A stretch of DNA of 64,000 nucleotides from UBA9611 sp965237595. GTDB taxonomy: Bacteria; Chloroflexota; Dehalococcoidia; Lucifugimonadales; UBA3495. Within the stretch, counting starts at the first letter, position 1. Each line of letters begins with the position of its first letter. A program made the position numbers and the translations under genes. The DNA lies in contig CBDEFY010000001.1 of the NCBI GenBank assembly GCA_965237595.1, forward strand, positions 434,001 to 498,000, given 5' to 3'. A model generated the notes under the pieces. That model was not told the origin of the DNA and did not search any database. It saw nothing but the letters and a program-made list of their open reading frames with translations. Shown one piece after another: positions 7,678 to 16,479 of this stretch.

Positions 7678-8934
7678 ATGAAAGCGTTACTTGGAGCCGA
7701 CCTGATCGACGGCACCGGAGGACCGGTGCTGAAAGACTCGGCCATCTTGGTCGACGGCGAGCGAATCAAAGAGGTGGGCCCAAGGGCGGGGGTGACCCTG
7801 CCGCCGGGCACGGAAGAGATTGACCTGAGCGGCCTTACATTGCTGCCCGGCCTGATTGACACCCACGACCACTTGGCCCACAAGAACTACAGCTTGGTCA
7901 GCCGGTGGGAGATCGAGGAGCCGGCATCGCTGTCCCACATCAAGACCGCCAAGGCCATCGAAGAATCCCTGGCCGCCGGCTACACCTGCATCCGCGACGC
8001 CGGAGGGCTGGACGCCGGGTTCAAGCACGCGGTGGAAGAAGGCCTGATCAACGGCCCACGGCTGTTCACCGCCGTCAGCATCATCTCACCCACCGGGGGC
8101 ATCGGGGACCGGGTTGCGCCATCGGGCCATCGGACGGCGTTCAACCACGACCCCATGAACCCGTCGGGCGTGGCCAACGGCCCAGACGCTGTCCGGGCCA
8201 TCGTCCGGGAGATGGTGCGCGTGGGGGCCGACGTGATCAAGTTCGCCACCACTGGAGGCGCCAGTTCCCGCCAGGGCCACGGGCCCAAAGACATCGCCTT
8301 CGGTCCCGACGAGGTCAAAGCGCTGGTCGACGAGTCCCGTTCCCAGGAGAAGTACACCATGTGCCACGCCGTCGGCGGTCCCGGACTGCGTATGTGCATC
8401 GAGGCCGGCGTGGGGTCGGTGGAACACGGTTGCTACCTGGCTGAAGACCCGGACCTGCTCAAGATGATGGCCGACAAGGGCACCTATTTCGCTCCCACGT
8501 TCGAGGTCTACGAGTTCCATTCCACCATCAGCGCTCCCCACGTCCAGGTGCGGGCCAAGGAGTTGATGCAGGTCCACCAGGATAGCCTGCATCAGGCCCT
8601 GAGCGCCGGGGTAAAGGTGGTCTCCGGCACCGATGCCGGCGGGTTCGTCCACGGCGACAACGCCCGTGAGATTGAGTTGATGGTCGAGCGGGGCCTGTCC
8701 AACATGCAGGCCATCCAGACCGCCACCGGCTGGGCGGCGGAGTGCGTCGGCCAAGAGAAGAACATCGGCACGGTACAGTCCGGGAAATTCGCCGACTTCC
8801 TCGTGGTGGACGGCGACCCCCTTCGGGACATCGGCGTGCTAAGGAACAAGGACCGCATCAAGATGGTGATGAAGGGCGGCGAGGCCTACGTCAACAACCT
8901 GCCCGTGGCGGAGCCTCAGCCGGTGGCAGATTAA
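7678..8934 (+). CDS. Amidohydrolase family protein (imidazolonepropionase/prolidase-like)
   Basis: A 418-residue metal-dependent hydrolase. The HxH metal ligands appear in LIDTHDHLAHKN (about residue 61), a lysine that could be carboxylated in DVIKFATTGG, further His ligands in MCHAVGG and SVEHGCYL, and the catalytic Asp in SGTDAGGF. The end has the usual beta-sandwich closure GKFADFLVVDGDPLRDI. A GAGGT ribosome-binding site precedes the ATG. Members of this branch hydrolyse cyclic amides or dipeptides; the substrate cannot be named from sequence. It is a single-gene unit with 240 bases of upstream non-coding DNA. Confidence 0.85.
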   Translation: MKALLGADLIDGTGGPVLKDSAILVDGERIKEVGPRAGVTLPPGTEEIDLSGLTLLPGLIDTHDHLAHKNYSLVSRWEIEEPASLSHIKTAKAIEESLAAGYTCIRDAGGLDAGFKHAVEEGLINGPRLFTAVSIISPTGGIGDRVAPSGHRTAFNHDPMNPSGVANGPDAVRAIVREMVRVGADVIKFATTGGASSRQGHGPKDIAFGPDEVKALVDESRSQEKYTMCHAVGGPGLRMCIEAGVGSVEHGCYLAEDPDLLKMMADKGTYFAPTFEVYEFHSTISAPHVQVRAKELMQVHQDSLHQALSAGVKVVSGTDAGGFVHGDNAREIELMVERGLSNMQAIQTATGWAAECVGQEKNIGTVQSGKFADFLVVDGDPLRDIGVLRNKDRIKMVMKGGEAYVNNLPVAEPQPVAD

Positions 8935-9311
8935 ACGAACACCACCTATACACGCGGTGTGTACGCTATAAAATTTGGAGTGTTTGTTATTCAACATCGC
9001 CTTTGGATCCGGGGTGCATCATGAAGCATAAAAAGAAAATATTTGGCGTCGAGCACGAAATTAGCTACAACGATGAAACCGGACTTATTGAATCTGGAGG
9101 ACGCTTTTCGCGCATCGTCTTCAACCTATCAATCTTGATTTCTAGGCGTTTGATCCACCATTCGGAAGACCGGACTCCAGTTGAAACAGACCAGCAAGTT
9201 TAAGCCTCTTCGTACGATCCGGTTAAAATCGAACGGCGATAGGCGGAAATCGCCCATCTCTATATGCACCTGACCTAAGGAATTCTCCTTAACCGCGAAA
9301 ATTTTACTTTT
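8935..9311. other. Spacer between the amidohydrolase gene and the IS1182-type element
   Basis: This stretch is richer in A and T than its surroundings. It contains a possible -10 box (TATAAA near 8967) and one small reading frame at 9021-9203, listed separately. The rest, 9204-9311, shows only short palindromes such as AAGGAATTCTCCTT and no gene. Confidence 0.5.
9021..9203 (+). CDS. Small hypothetical protein (60 residues)
   Basis: A short frame beginning MKHKKKIFGVEHEISYNDET, with a basic start and no recognisable domain or membrane segment. A GGGG stretch lies seven bases before the ATG and a weak TATAAA box about 50 bases upstream. Codon use is more A/T-rich than in the neighbours, which fits either a transferred gene or non-coding DNA. 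I do not recognise it. The IS1182-type element inserted 108 bases downstream. Confidence 0.3.
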   Translation: MKHKKKIFGVEHEISYNDETGLIESGGRFSRIVFNLSILISRRLIHHSEDRTPVETDQQV

Positions 9312-10991
9312 GAGCCTGTCCCAGAAGTGGAAATTGCGGATAGGGGGAGCAGATAGAGGTCAAAGGGTTCGCTGAAAGGCCCTGGCCTGAGCGGGTAGGA
9401 CAGGCGACGGAGCGATGGGTCAGCTGCTGTCATCACTGCAGGTCAGGAGACGGGACAAGGCTCCGGGCCATTAAATAGACCGATGAAGGGGCTGAGCGCC
9501 ACACCCGCCAGAGAGTGCGCAGGTTGAAGGCTGTGGCCAGCATTGTCCACTCGGCCGCCACGTTAACGAGGCCGCGCAGCAGGAATCTCCGTGCCCCCTG
9601 TTGTTCCTTGATGATTCCGAAGACAGGCTCGACCAGTTGCTTTCTCAGCTTGTACGCCTCTCTAGCTGCTGAGGTGGACATCCAGGCACGATGACGGCGC
9701 AGCACTGCGTCATGCGGACCTATCGCCAGGCTCCGCCCAATCTCTTTGGCCTTCGTGCAGACTCCGAAGGCTGGGCACACTTGGCAGACGACCCCGGAGG
9801 CCCGGTACAGACGCAACGGGACTCCATGCGTATGTTGGATACGAACGAACTTGAGCGTCTGTCCCTGCGGACACGTAAAGCTGTCGCTCTGCTCGTCGTA
9901 GGTGAATCGGTCCTTGTGATATGGGTCTTTGAGGAACCGTTGCCGCGACTCCGACACTACCACCTGCTGATCTCGACGGGCGCATTCTTCCAAGTGACTC
10001 GCGGCGAAGTATCCGGCATCGGCCAACGTCATCTGCGACTTCGTCCCCATAGTCTCCTCGGCCTGCTCGACCATCGGCACCAGCAGGGCATTGTCATTGG
10101 CTGCATCCACCACGTCCACGGCGGTGACCAACATGCCGGTCGCTCCCCCATCCGTCTCTGTGGGTGAGACCATAGCCTGAGCGTTGTAGCCAGCCACGAT
10201 GCCTTGCCTACCCTTCATCAGCCTGGCGTCTGGGTCGGTCAGGTTGATGCGCTTGTGGCGCTTCTGACTCGTGAGATCGTCCATCGCCTGCCTCACCTGC
10301 TCTCTCAAGACCTCCTTGTCAGCCAACTCCTCAGGCAGATGGGCAACAGCAGTGTCTTCTCCCGCTTCGTTCTGAGCCTCAAGGTCGGCTATCGCACGCT
10401 CCAGCCGCTCCAACAGACCACGCAGTCCCTCGGCGTCGTAGCTCCTGTTCAGCGACGCGTTGGCGACCACCTTCGTACCATCCACCGCCTGAACCGCCAG
10501 GTCCACCAACTTCATCGTCACTGCCATACGCACCGTCCGCTCGAACAGCTTCCTCATGGCCTGCCGATGCCCTTTGTAGAACCTCCACAGGGTGTTGTGG
10601 TCAGGATGCTGCCACCCGGTCAGCCACAGGTATGGTATCTGGTCCCGGCAGGCCGCCTCCAGCTTCCGGCACGAGCGCACCCCGGTCATGAAGCCGTACA
10701 GCCACACGCTCAACAGCGCACGTGGATGGTAGGCTGGCGCTCCCAGCACCTCCCCGTCTATCTTTACCCCAAGCTCCGCCCAGTCCTCCCGGTCCAAAGC
10801 GTCAACGAACTCGGCCACGAATCGCGCTGGATGGTCCAACGGCAACAGTTCGTCAAGCGTCGGCGGCAACATCCATATCTGCTCTCGGCCCATCTCTCGA
10901 AACGGCATCTCAACATCTCCCCAATTTATGTCGCCTCGAAAATACACCCAACGACATACCCATGGCCAGTTCAGACTTCTGAGACAGGCTC
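9312..10991 (-). mobile_element. IS1182-type insertion sequence
   Basis: An element of about 1680 bp with terminal inverted repeats: GAGCCTGTCCCAGAAGT at the left end (9312) pairs with ACTTCTGAGACAGGCTC at the right end (to 10991), one mismatch in 17. It is flanked by TTTT on both sides, a possible 4-bp target duplication, although the sequence is too simple to be conclusive. It carries one transposase gene. The right end sits 72 bases upstream of trmD, so it may separate trmD from its original promoter. Confidence 0.85.
9433..10908 (-). CDS. IS1182-family DDE transposase
   Basis: A 491-residue transposase of the IS1182 type. It has the N-terminal MPFREMGREQIWMLPPTLDE opening and DHPARFVAEFVDALD segment (DUF772-like domain), the first catalytic Asp in LAVQAVDGTKVVANAS, the second in QMTLADAGYFAA, and a C-terminal VEPVFGIIKEQQGARRFLLR region with the catalytic Glu. 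The ATG at 10908 is preferred to one 13 codons upstream because GGGGAG precedes it at normal spacing. No disruption is visible, so the element may still be active. Confidence 0.88.
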   Translation of the reverse strand: MPFREMGREQIWMLPPTLDELLPLDHPARFVAEFVDALDREDWAELGVKIDGEVLGAPAYHPRALLSVWLYGFMTGVRSCRKLEAACRDQIPYLWLTGWQHPDHNTLWRFYKGHRQAMRKLFERTVRMAVTMKLVDLAVQAVDGTKVVANASLNRSYDAEGLRGLLERLERAIADLEAQNEAGEDTAVAHLPEELADKEVLREQVRQAMDDLTSQKRHKRINLTDPDARLMKGRQGIVAGYNAQAMVSPTETDGGATGMLVTAVDVVDAANDNALLVPMVEQAEETMGTKSQMTLADAGYFAASHLEECARRDQQVVVSESRQRFLKDPYHKDRFTYDEQSDSFTCPQGQTLKFVRIQHTHGVPLRLYRASGVVCQVCPAFGVCTKAKEIGRSLAIGPHDAVLRRHRAWMSTSAAREAYKLRKQLVEPVFGIIKEQQGARRFLLRGLVNVAAEWTMLATAFNLRTLWRVWRSAPSSVYLMARSLVPSPDLQ

Positions 10992-11063
10992 TTTTACGAA
11001 TATTTGGCGCTGGCGACTCACCCGCTCCACGGTATTACGCCAGTTTTCTAGTATCATTGACCG

Positions 11064-11819
11064 ATGCGCTTCCACGTCCTAACCCTGTTCCCAGAGGCCT
11101 TCCGGGACCCGCTGGAATACAGTATGTTGGCCCTGGCCCTGAAGCGGGGCTTGGTGTCCATCGATGTCACCGACATCAGGGATTTCTCCCATGACCCTCA
11201 CCACACGGCCGACGACTACCAATTCGGCGGCGGCCACGGCATGGTACTGAAGCCCGAGCCGGTGTTTGAAGCCACCGAAGCGGCCCTATCCGGGTACTCC
11301 GATTCCGAGCGGAAAACCGTTCCCATCATTCTGTTCACGCTCCAAGGGGAGCTGCTGACCCAGCGGGTGGTCGAGGAGTTGGCCCAGGCTCCGGCCCTGG
11401 CCATGATTTGCGCCCATTACGCAGGCATCGACAACCGGGTGCCCGAGTACCTGGCCACCCGGGAGATTAGCCTGGGCGATTTCGTCCTGACCGGTGGGGA
11501 GCTTCCAGCCATGGCTTTGATTGACGCCGTGTCCCGGCTGGTGCCGGAGGTGATTGGCTCGCCGGAGAACGTGGCCGAAGACTCCATCTCTTCGGGACTG
11601 TTGCAGCACCCCCTATACACCCGTCCGGCCGACTTTCGCGGCATGGAGGTGCCGGAAGTCCTGCTGTCCGGCCACCACGCCAAGATCGAGAAATGGCGGA
11701 GGGAGCAATCGTTGCGCCGCACCTTGGAGCGCCGCCCGGACCTGCTATTGACCGCCGACTTCAGTCCCGGCGATCTGAAATTCCTTGAAACCCTGGGCTA
11801 CAAACAGGCAGAAGAGTAG
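11064..11819 (+). CDS. trmD: tRNA (guanine-N1)-methyltransferase
   Basis: TrmD methylates G37 next to the anticodon of several tRNAs using S-adenosylmethionine; it prevents frameshifting. The 251-residue product begins MRFHVLTLFPEAF and contains DYQFGGGHGMVLKPEP and the knotted SAM-binding segment EISLGDFVLTGGELPAMALI, all standard for the family. The usual neighbours (rpsP, rimM, rplS) are absent; instead an IS element lies directly upstream and a thioesterase gene follows after six bases. This is an ordinary full-length copy. Confidence 0.96.
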   Translation: MRFHVLTLFPEAFRDPLEYSMLALALKRGLVSIDVTDIRDFSHDPHHTADDYQFGGGHGMVLKPEPVFEATEAALSGYSDSERKTVPIILFTLQGELLTQRVVEELAQAPALAMICAHYAGIDNRVPEYLATREISLGDFVLTGGELPAMALIDAVSRLVPEVIGSPENVAEDSISSGLLQHPLYTRPADFRGMEVPEVLLSGHHAKIEKWRREQSLRRTLERRPDLLLTADFSPGDLKFLETLGYKQAEE

Positions 11820-11825
11820 ACAGCA

Positions 11826-12314
11826 ATGGCAAAAACCGCTTTCAGGTTCAAAACATCGGTGCGTGTCCGATGGATGGAGTGCGATGCCCAGGGCATCGTC
11901 TACAACGGCGCCTATATGGGTTATCTGGAGATTGGGCAGGCAGAGTACTACCGCAACCTGGGATTTGCCGTCTACATCATCCCCAAGAGCGGCTACTTCG
12001 ATTTCGCCGTGGTGAAGAGCACCTTGGAATTCAAAGCGCCCGCCAGGGTGGACGAAATCATCGACTTCTACATCAGGGTGTCCAACATCGGCAACACCAG
12101 CCTGACACTGAACATGGAGATTTATCCTGAAGGCAGCGACCGTCTCCTTGCTTCGATCGAGTCCGTCTACGTGGGATACGCCGCCACCACCGAGACCACC
12201 AAGCGGATCCCCGACGACATCCGCCAACTGGTCGCCCATTTCGAGGAAACGGGCGAGGTGCTGCCCATCAAGCAGTTCCCGGAACTGGCCAAGGCGACCG
12301 AGTACCGGGCGTAG
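11826..12314 (+). CDS. Acyl-CoA thioesterase of the 4HBT/YbgC type
   Basis: A 162-residue hotdog-fold protein. The segment RWMECDAQGIVYNGAYMGYL matches the 4-hydroxybenzoyl-CoA thioesterase active-site signature, with the catalytic Asp in ECDAQG. A following strand-rich region (FDFAVVKSTLEFKAPARVDE) is also typical. It would hydrolyse an acyl-CoA thioester in the cytoplasm; chain length is not predictable. It lies six bases after trmD and is likely co-transcribed with it. Confidence 0.85.
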   Translation: MAKTAFRFKTSVRVRWMECDAQGIVYNGAYMGYLEIGQAEYYRNLGFAVYIIPKSGYFDFAVVKSTLEFKAPARVDEIIDFYIRVSNIGNTSLTLNMEIYPEGSDRLLASIESVYVGYAATTETTKRIPDDIRQLVAHFEETGEVLPIKQFPELAKATEYRA

Positions 12315-12387
12315 CAGCCGGTTATGTCAGATCCCTAGACGTTGACGATATCCGTAACCATGGCTAGACTGGAAGACACCCCACGAG

Positions 12388-12424
12388 CGGCTGGCTGATC
12401 GCTGACCGCTGAGGGCTAACCGCT
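12388..12424. repeat. Short GCTGAnn heptamer array
   Basis: Degenerate tandem heptamers (GCTGATC GCTGACC, then GCTGAGG, GCTAACC) lie just before the PHP gene. Similar runs occur at 20779-20796, 37398-37424 and 38637-38690, always at gene ends or starts. Confidence 0.5.
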
Positions 12425-12428
12425 AAAA

Positions 12429-13127
12429 ATGGCCCGATTATTCGACCTCCACATCCACACGACCAAAGGCAGCAGCGACAGCAGCCTGACCCCCGAAGAC
12501 CTGATCTTGGAAGCGGACCGCCTGGGTCTGCGCGGCCTCTGCCTCACTGAACATTCCGGCCCTTGGGACCGGCACGAGTTCAAGAAGTTCGCCAGCCTCC
12601 ACAACGTGGTGCTGGTGCGCGCCATGGAGGTCGAAACCGACATGGGCCACATGCTGGCCTTCGGGTTGGACCACTATCAGGCCGGCTTCAATGAGGCATC
12701 TGAACTGCGCAAGGCCGCCACGGCAGCCGGCGGGTTCGTCATCACCGCCCATCCCTTTAGGGGCGTGCTCAGCAGCAAAGGGAACCGCAGCCGGGCGCTC
12801 CTCTATCAGTCCGTCCCCGACCCTCTGCCGGATTCGCCGGAGCAGGCCCTGGAGCATCCGGTGTTCAAGTTGGCCGACGCGGTGGAGGTGGCCAACGGGG
12901 GCACCATCGACCGGGAGAACGATTTCGCCATGGAGGTCGCCGGTCTGCTGGACCTGCCGGTGACCGGTGGCAGCGACGCCCATTCGGTCCACGGGCTGGG
13001 CAAGTTCGTAACCGAGTTCCACGACGAGGTCAGGAACGAGTCCGAATTCCTGAAGGCCCTCCATTCAAGGAAGTTTCACCCGGTAACAGGACTCCGCACC
13101 GGTAACTTGAAGCCGTATACCGTCTAA
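12429..13127 (+). CDS. PHP-domain metal-dependent phosphoesterase
   Basis: A 232-residue PHP-superfamily protein. Metal ligands are visible in FDLHIHTTKGSSDS (HxH), LTEHSGP, AMEVET, ITAHPFRG and near the C-terminus in GGSDAHSVHGLG. Stand-alone PHP proteins hydrolyse phosphate monoesters or nucleotides; the exact substrate is unknown. The ATG follows a GCTGA heptamer run with no strong ribosome-binding site. Transcription probably ends at the hairpin near 13410-13448. Confidence 0.85.
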   Translation: MARLFDLHIHTTKGSSDSSLTPEDLILEADRLGLRGLCLTEHSGPWDRHEFKKFASLHNVVLVRAMEVETDMGHMLAFGLDHYQAGFNEASELRKAATAAGGFVITAHPFRGVLSSKGNRSRALLYQSVPDPLPDSPEQALEHPVFKLADAVEVANGGTIDRENDFAMEVAGLLDLPVTGGSDAHSVHGLGKFVTEFHDEVRNESEFLKALHSRKFHPVTGLRTGNLKPYTV

Positions 13128-13328
13128 AGACTGTTTCACAATCCAGGTATACAACTGGAATATGCCCTGGACAGGTCACCCGATGCATCGGGGAGACTCT
13201 CGATTTCTGGCTGGAGCTTAGATTGAAATCTCATGACCTGCAACCCGGACTTTATTTCATTGCCTGTAAGCAATTGGTCGCCTTCACCTACGGACCGCCT
13301 GCACCGGAGACCCTAAACATCCAAGTAA

Positions 13329-13386
13329 GGTGAGCGCGGCCTTGGCCGCTGGTACCTGGCTCACCGATCCGAAGGGTATTGGTGCC
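13329..13386 (+). ncRNA. Candidate structured RNA with a predicted pseudoknot
   Basis: The plus strand can form a 7-bp stem GGTGAGC (13329-13335) with GCTCACC (13359-13365). Its loop holds a small hairpin GCGGC/GCCGC and the hexamer GGTACC (13351-13356), which can pair fully (one G-U) with GGTGCC at 13381-13386 outside the stem, making an H-type pseudoknot. A terminator follows 24 bases later. I do not recognise a known RNA family. The pairing is seen by eye only; covariation is untested. Confidence 0.35.
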
Positions 13387-13409
13387 TTTTGAGCCGCCAC
13401 CACCCCATA

Positions 13410-13448
13410 AAAAGCTCCGAGCCTTAAGGCGGCGCGGAGCTTTTGTTT
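13410..13448 (+). terminator. Intrinsic terminator, probably bidirectional
   Basis: A perfect 10-bp stem AAAAGCTCCG (13410-13419) with CGGAGCTTTT (13435-13444), a loop holding the palindrome GCCTTAAGGC, and a T-rich tail (TTTTGTTTT) on the plus strand. The minus strand also ends in a T run, so it could serve the convergent lipoprotein gene. Confidence 0.85.
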
Positions 13449-13478
13449 TCAGCCGGCCATCATCAGCCGGTGATGTGG

Positions 13479-15147
13479 TTAAGGGGATACCGTGACCCTG
13501 AGATTGTCGATGGCGGCACTGGAGCCGGGGGGAGAGGACACCACATCCGTGGTGAGTCGAATTGCATTGACCTGGGTCGTACCCCAGAAATCAGTGCTCA
13601 ATGACAATATTCCGTCTAGGTATACATTCCACAAGTCGTTAGCTAAGTCAATCTCAACTTTGAGGTCGATCTTGTCGCCGAAGTCGATGGTTCCGATGAC
13701 CCCACCGGGTATTGCGCTGACGCTGCCATCCGATAGGAAGCTGATGCTTCGAACCTGCGGAGTGTCGAAAATCACATTGAAGCGACCGCCTGATGCGATT
13801 TCGCTAACAACTATCTCGGTGGTCAATACATAGGTGGGACCCACCGTCAGGCCGGTCAGGTCCAGCTGAATCTGATCTCCTTGGCCATCCAAGGCGTTAA
13901 ACTCCAGGGGTTGGTCAGCTAGAACGCCGAGGCTGGAGACCACTGTGGGCGTACCGAAGTTGATTTTCGAGACGGTTTTTCGTGGAGCAGTCCCGGCGCC
14001 AGTCGCGGGAGCGCTCCCAACAGTATGAGTTGGGAAGTTAAAGTCCAATTCGTACAACGCGTGGGGGGGTGTTGGCGCCGGAGTAGAGGATACGGTGACG
14101 CTGAGATTGTCGATGGCGGCACTGGAACCAGGGGGAGAAGACACCACGTCCGTGGTGAATCGAATTGAATTGACCTGGGTCGTACCCCAGAAATCAGTGC
14201 TCAATGCCCACATCCCGTCAAGGTATACATTCCACAAGTCGTTAGCTAAGTCAATCTCAACTTTGAGGTCGATCTTGTTGCCGAAGTCGAAGGTACCGAT
14301 GGTGCCACCGGGTGTTGCGCTTACGCTGCCATCCGAGTTGAAGCTGAGGAGTGTCGAAAAATACCCTGAAAGAACCACCTGATGCAATCTCGCTAACAAC
14401 TATTTCGGCGGTCAACACATAGGTGGAGTCCGCCGGCAGGTCGGTCAGATCCAGTTGAATCTGATCGCCCTGGCCATCCAAGGCGTTGAACTCCAGGGGT
14501 TGGGCGGTTAAAACACGGAAACTGGAGGGCACGGTGGGCGTACCGAAGTTGATTTTGGTGACGGTATTTCTGGGGGCGGTCCCGGCGCCAGTAGCAGGAG
14601 CGCTCCCAACAGTGTGGGTTGGGGAGTTGAAGTCAATGTCGTACACCGGTTGAGGAGGTATTGGCGTAGGCGTAGGAGTGGGCGTGGGTGTAGGTGGAAT
14701 GGGAGTAGCGGTCGGGGCCGGCGTCGCCGTGGGACTGGGCGTCGGCGTGGGTGCCGGTGCGGGGGTGGGCGTCGGCGTGGGTACGGGCGTCGAGATAGAT
14801 GTGGGCGTCGCCGTGGGTGTGGGCGTCGCAGTGGGACTGGGCATCGCCGTGGGTGCTGGCGTCGGCGTATCGGCAGGTACCGGCGTCCACGTTGGTGCCG
14901 GCGTCCATGTTGGTGCGGGCGTCCACGTTGGCACCGGTGCCGACGTTGCGGTTGGTACCGGCGTTGCGGTCAGCGCCGGTGTGGAAGTAGCTAGGGTGGG
15001 AGTTGATGTTCCACCTGTTGTTGCCACCGGCCTACCGGCGGACTTGGCAGGTTCCTCGCTGACTGGGGTTGGTGAAGGGGCTCTCCCCGCTTGATCGATG
15101 GCCAACGGGGCGCATGCTATGGAAAACGCCGCCATTAACAAAATCAT
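13479..15147 (-). pseudogene. Pro/Thr-linker lipoprotein with two tandem ~200-residue domains, broken by a 14-nt deletion
   Basis: The start at 15147 gives MILLMAAFSIAC, a lipobox-type signal, followed by ~100 residues of TPTPTATPT-like linker and then two near-identical beta-rich domains (period 603 bp, 201 codons). Each domain has a VGSAPATGAGTAP opening, a GQGDQIQLDL strand and an AIDNLxVTV ending, suggesting a concanavalin-like sandwich; I do not recognise the family. The first domain lacks 14 nt relative to the second at 14347/14348, shifting the frame, so the second half (13479-14399) is read only if frame is restored. An IS3-type element sits 16 bp before the start codon and probably removed the promoter. 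Confidence 0.75.
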
Positions 15148-15253
15148 AGTAAAAGGGGTAAAGTGAGGTGGACCCGGAAATTCGGACAGGTGGTTAAGTG
15201 AGAGTTCTGCTCCTAAAATAGCCACAGCTGTTGCTGTGAGGGAGGAGTAGGAC

Positions 15254-15538
15254 ATGTCAAAAGAGCGGAGGAAGCACAGCCCAACATTCAAGGCCAAGGT
15301 GGCCCTGGAAGCGGTGAAGGGTGAAGAGATGGTGGCCCAACTGGCCGCCCGCTACGAGGTCCATCCCGGGCAGATCCAGGCCTGGAAGAAGTCCTTGTTG
15401 GAAGGAGCGGTCGGCGTCTTTGGTGGGAACCAAGACAAACGCCAGAAGAGCGATGGGGTCCTTGTTGCCCGGCTCTATCAGCAGATCGGCCAACTGAAGG
15501 TTGAGCGGGATTTCTTGGCGGAGAGGCTCGGTCCATGA
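15254..15538 (+). CDS. IS3 transposase OrfA
   Basis: A 94-residue helix-turn-helix protein (KHSPTFKAKVALEAVKGEE, then AARYEVHPGQIQAWKKSLL), typical of IS3-family OrfA with a C-terminal leucine-zipper-like helix. GGAGGAGTAGGAC precedes the ATG. It ends in TGA inside the ATGA that starts orfB, so orfB may be made by coupled reinitiation. In most IS3 elements a programmed -1 frameshift fuses the two products; whether one happens here is not visible. Confidence 0.9.
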   Translation: MSKERRKHSPTFKAKVALEAVKGEEMVAQLAARYEVHPGQIQAWKKSLLEGAVGVFGGNQDKRQKSDGVLVARLYQQIGQLKVERDFLAERLGP

Positions 15539-16479
15539 GCCGGGAGCGGCGGCGGGAGATGGTGGACCGGCGGCACCCAGCCTTGTCCACAGTGAGACAG
15601 TGCGCCTTACTGAGCATCAGCAGGTCCAGCCTAAACTACCGGCGCAAGGGGACTTGCTCGGAGAACCTGACCGTGATGAAGGCGATGGACCACCAGTACC
15701 TAAGTACCCCCTTCTACGGGTCGCGGCGCATGAGGGTCTGGCTGGGCACTCAAGGTCACAGGGTGAACCGGAAGCGGGTCCAGCGTCTGATGCGGACCAT
15801 GGGACTACGTGCCATCTACCGGTGGCCCCGGACCAGCAAGCCGGGGCCAGGGCACAAGGTGTATCCCTACCTCCTGAGCGGCATGGAGATCACCAGACCA
15901 AATCAGGTGTGGGCCGCCGACATCACCTACATCCCCATGGCCAAGGGTTTCTTATACCTGGTGGCCATCATGGATTGGTACACGCGGTACGTGGTGGCCT
16001 GGCGTCTTTCCAACACCTTGGATGCTGATTTCTGTGTCGAGACATTGGAGGAAGCGCTTGGCAAGGGGAAGCCAGAGGTCTTCAACACCGACCAGGGCAG
16101 CCAGTTCACCGGCGAAGCCTTTACCGGTCTCCTAGAGCAGCACGGAGTGAGAATCAGCATGGACGGGAAGGGACGCTACACCGACAACATCTTGTTGGAG
16201 CGGCTGTGGCGCACGGTTAAGTACGAGGAGGTCTACCTGAAAGCCTACTCCAACGGGCGAGAAGCCAAGGCCGGGCTTGACGCATACTTCAGCTTCTACA
16301 ACAACCAAAGACCCCACCAGGCCTTGGGCTACCGGACACCGGCTGAGGTGTTCAAAGGAGACTTGGCGCCATCAGATGAACGGTCAATCAATGGGAAACG
16401 GGCACCGAACGGAGCGTTCTCAGACCTTGGAAAGACGGCGGAACTCCCACTTAGTTTTGCACCAAACCTGTCCAACTGA
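15535..16479 (+). CDS. IS3 transposase OrfB (DDE integrase)
   Basis: A 314-residue rve-type catalytic protein. The DDE residues are in VWAADITYIPM (first Asp), VFNTDQGSQFT (second Asp) and NILLERLWRTVKYEEVY (Glu), with an N-terminal HTH_21-like segment (YGSRRMRVWLGTQGHRVNRK). The start overlaps orfA by four bases. No disruption is seen; together with intact ends and target duplication, the element may be functional. Confidence 0.92.
   Translation: MSRERRREMVDRRHPALSTVRQCALLSISRSSLNYRRKGTCSENLTVMKAMDHQYLSTPFYGSRRMRVWLGTQGHRVNRKRVQRLMRTMGLRAIYRWPRTSKPGPGHKVYPYLLSGMEITRPNQVWAADITYIPMAKGFLYLVAIMDWYTRYVVAWRLSNTLDADFCVETLEEALGKGKPEVFNTDQGSQFTGEAFTGLLEQHGVRISMDGKGRYTDNILLERLWRTVKYEEVYLKAYSNGREAKAGLDAYFSFYNNQRPHQALGYRTPAEVFKGDLAPSDERSINGKRAPNGAFSDLGKTAELPLSFAPNLSN

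Larger units (their letters stand above)
13128..13478. other. Non-coding region between convergent genes
   Basis: No credible protein is coded here. It holds several hairpins on the plus strand: CCAGG/CCTGG near 13144-13170, the palindrome CCCGATGCATCGGG near 13179-13192, the pseudoknot-like element at 13329-13386, and the terminator. It may be a 3' untranslated region of the PHP gene or a separate small RNA. Confidence 0.5.

Noticed and set aside
14640..15000. Regular short repeats that could suggest a CRISPR array
   Set aside because: They are codon-scale repeats of a Thr-Pro linker without uniform spacers.
14678..15094. Plus-strand frames rich in Val/Gly repeats
   Set aside because: They are the complement of the Thr/Pro linker of the lipoprotein and have no start signals.
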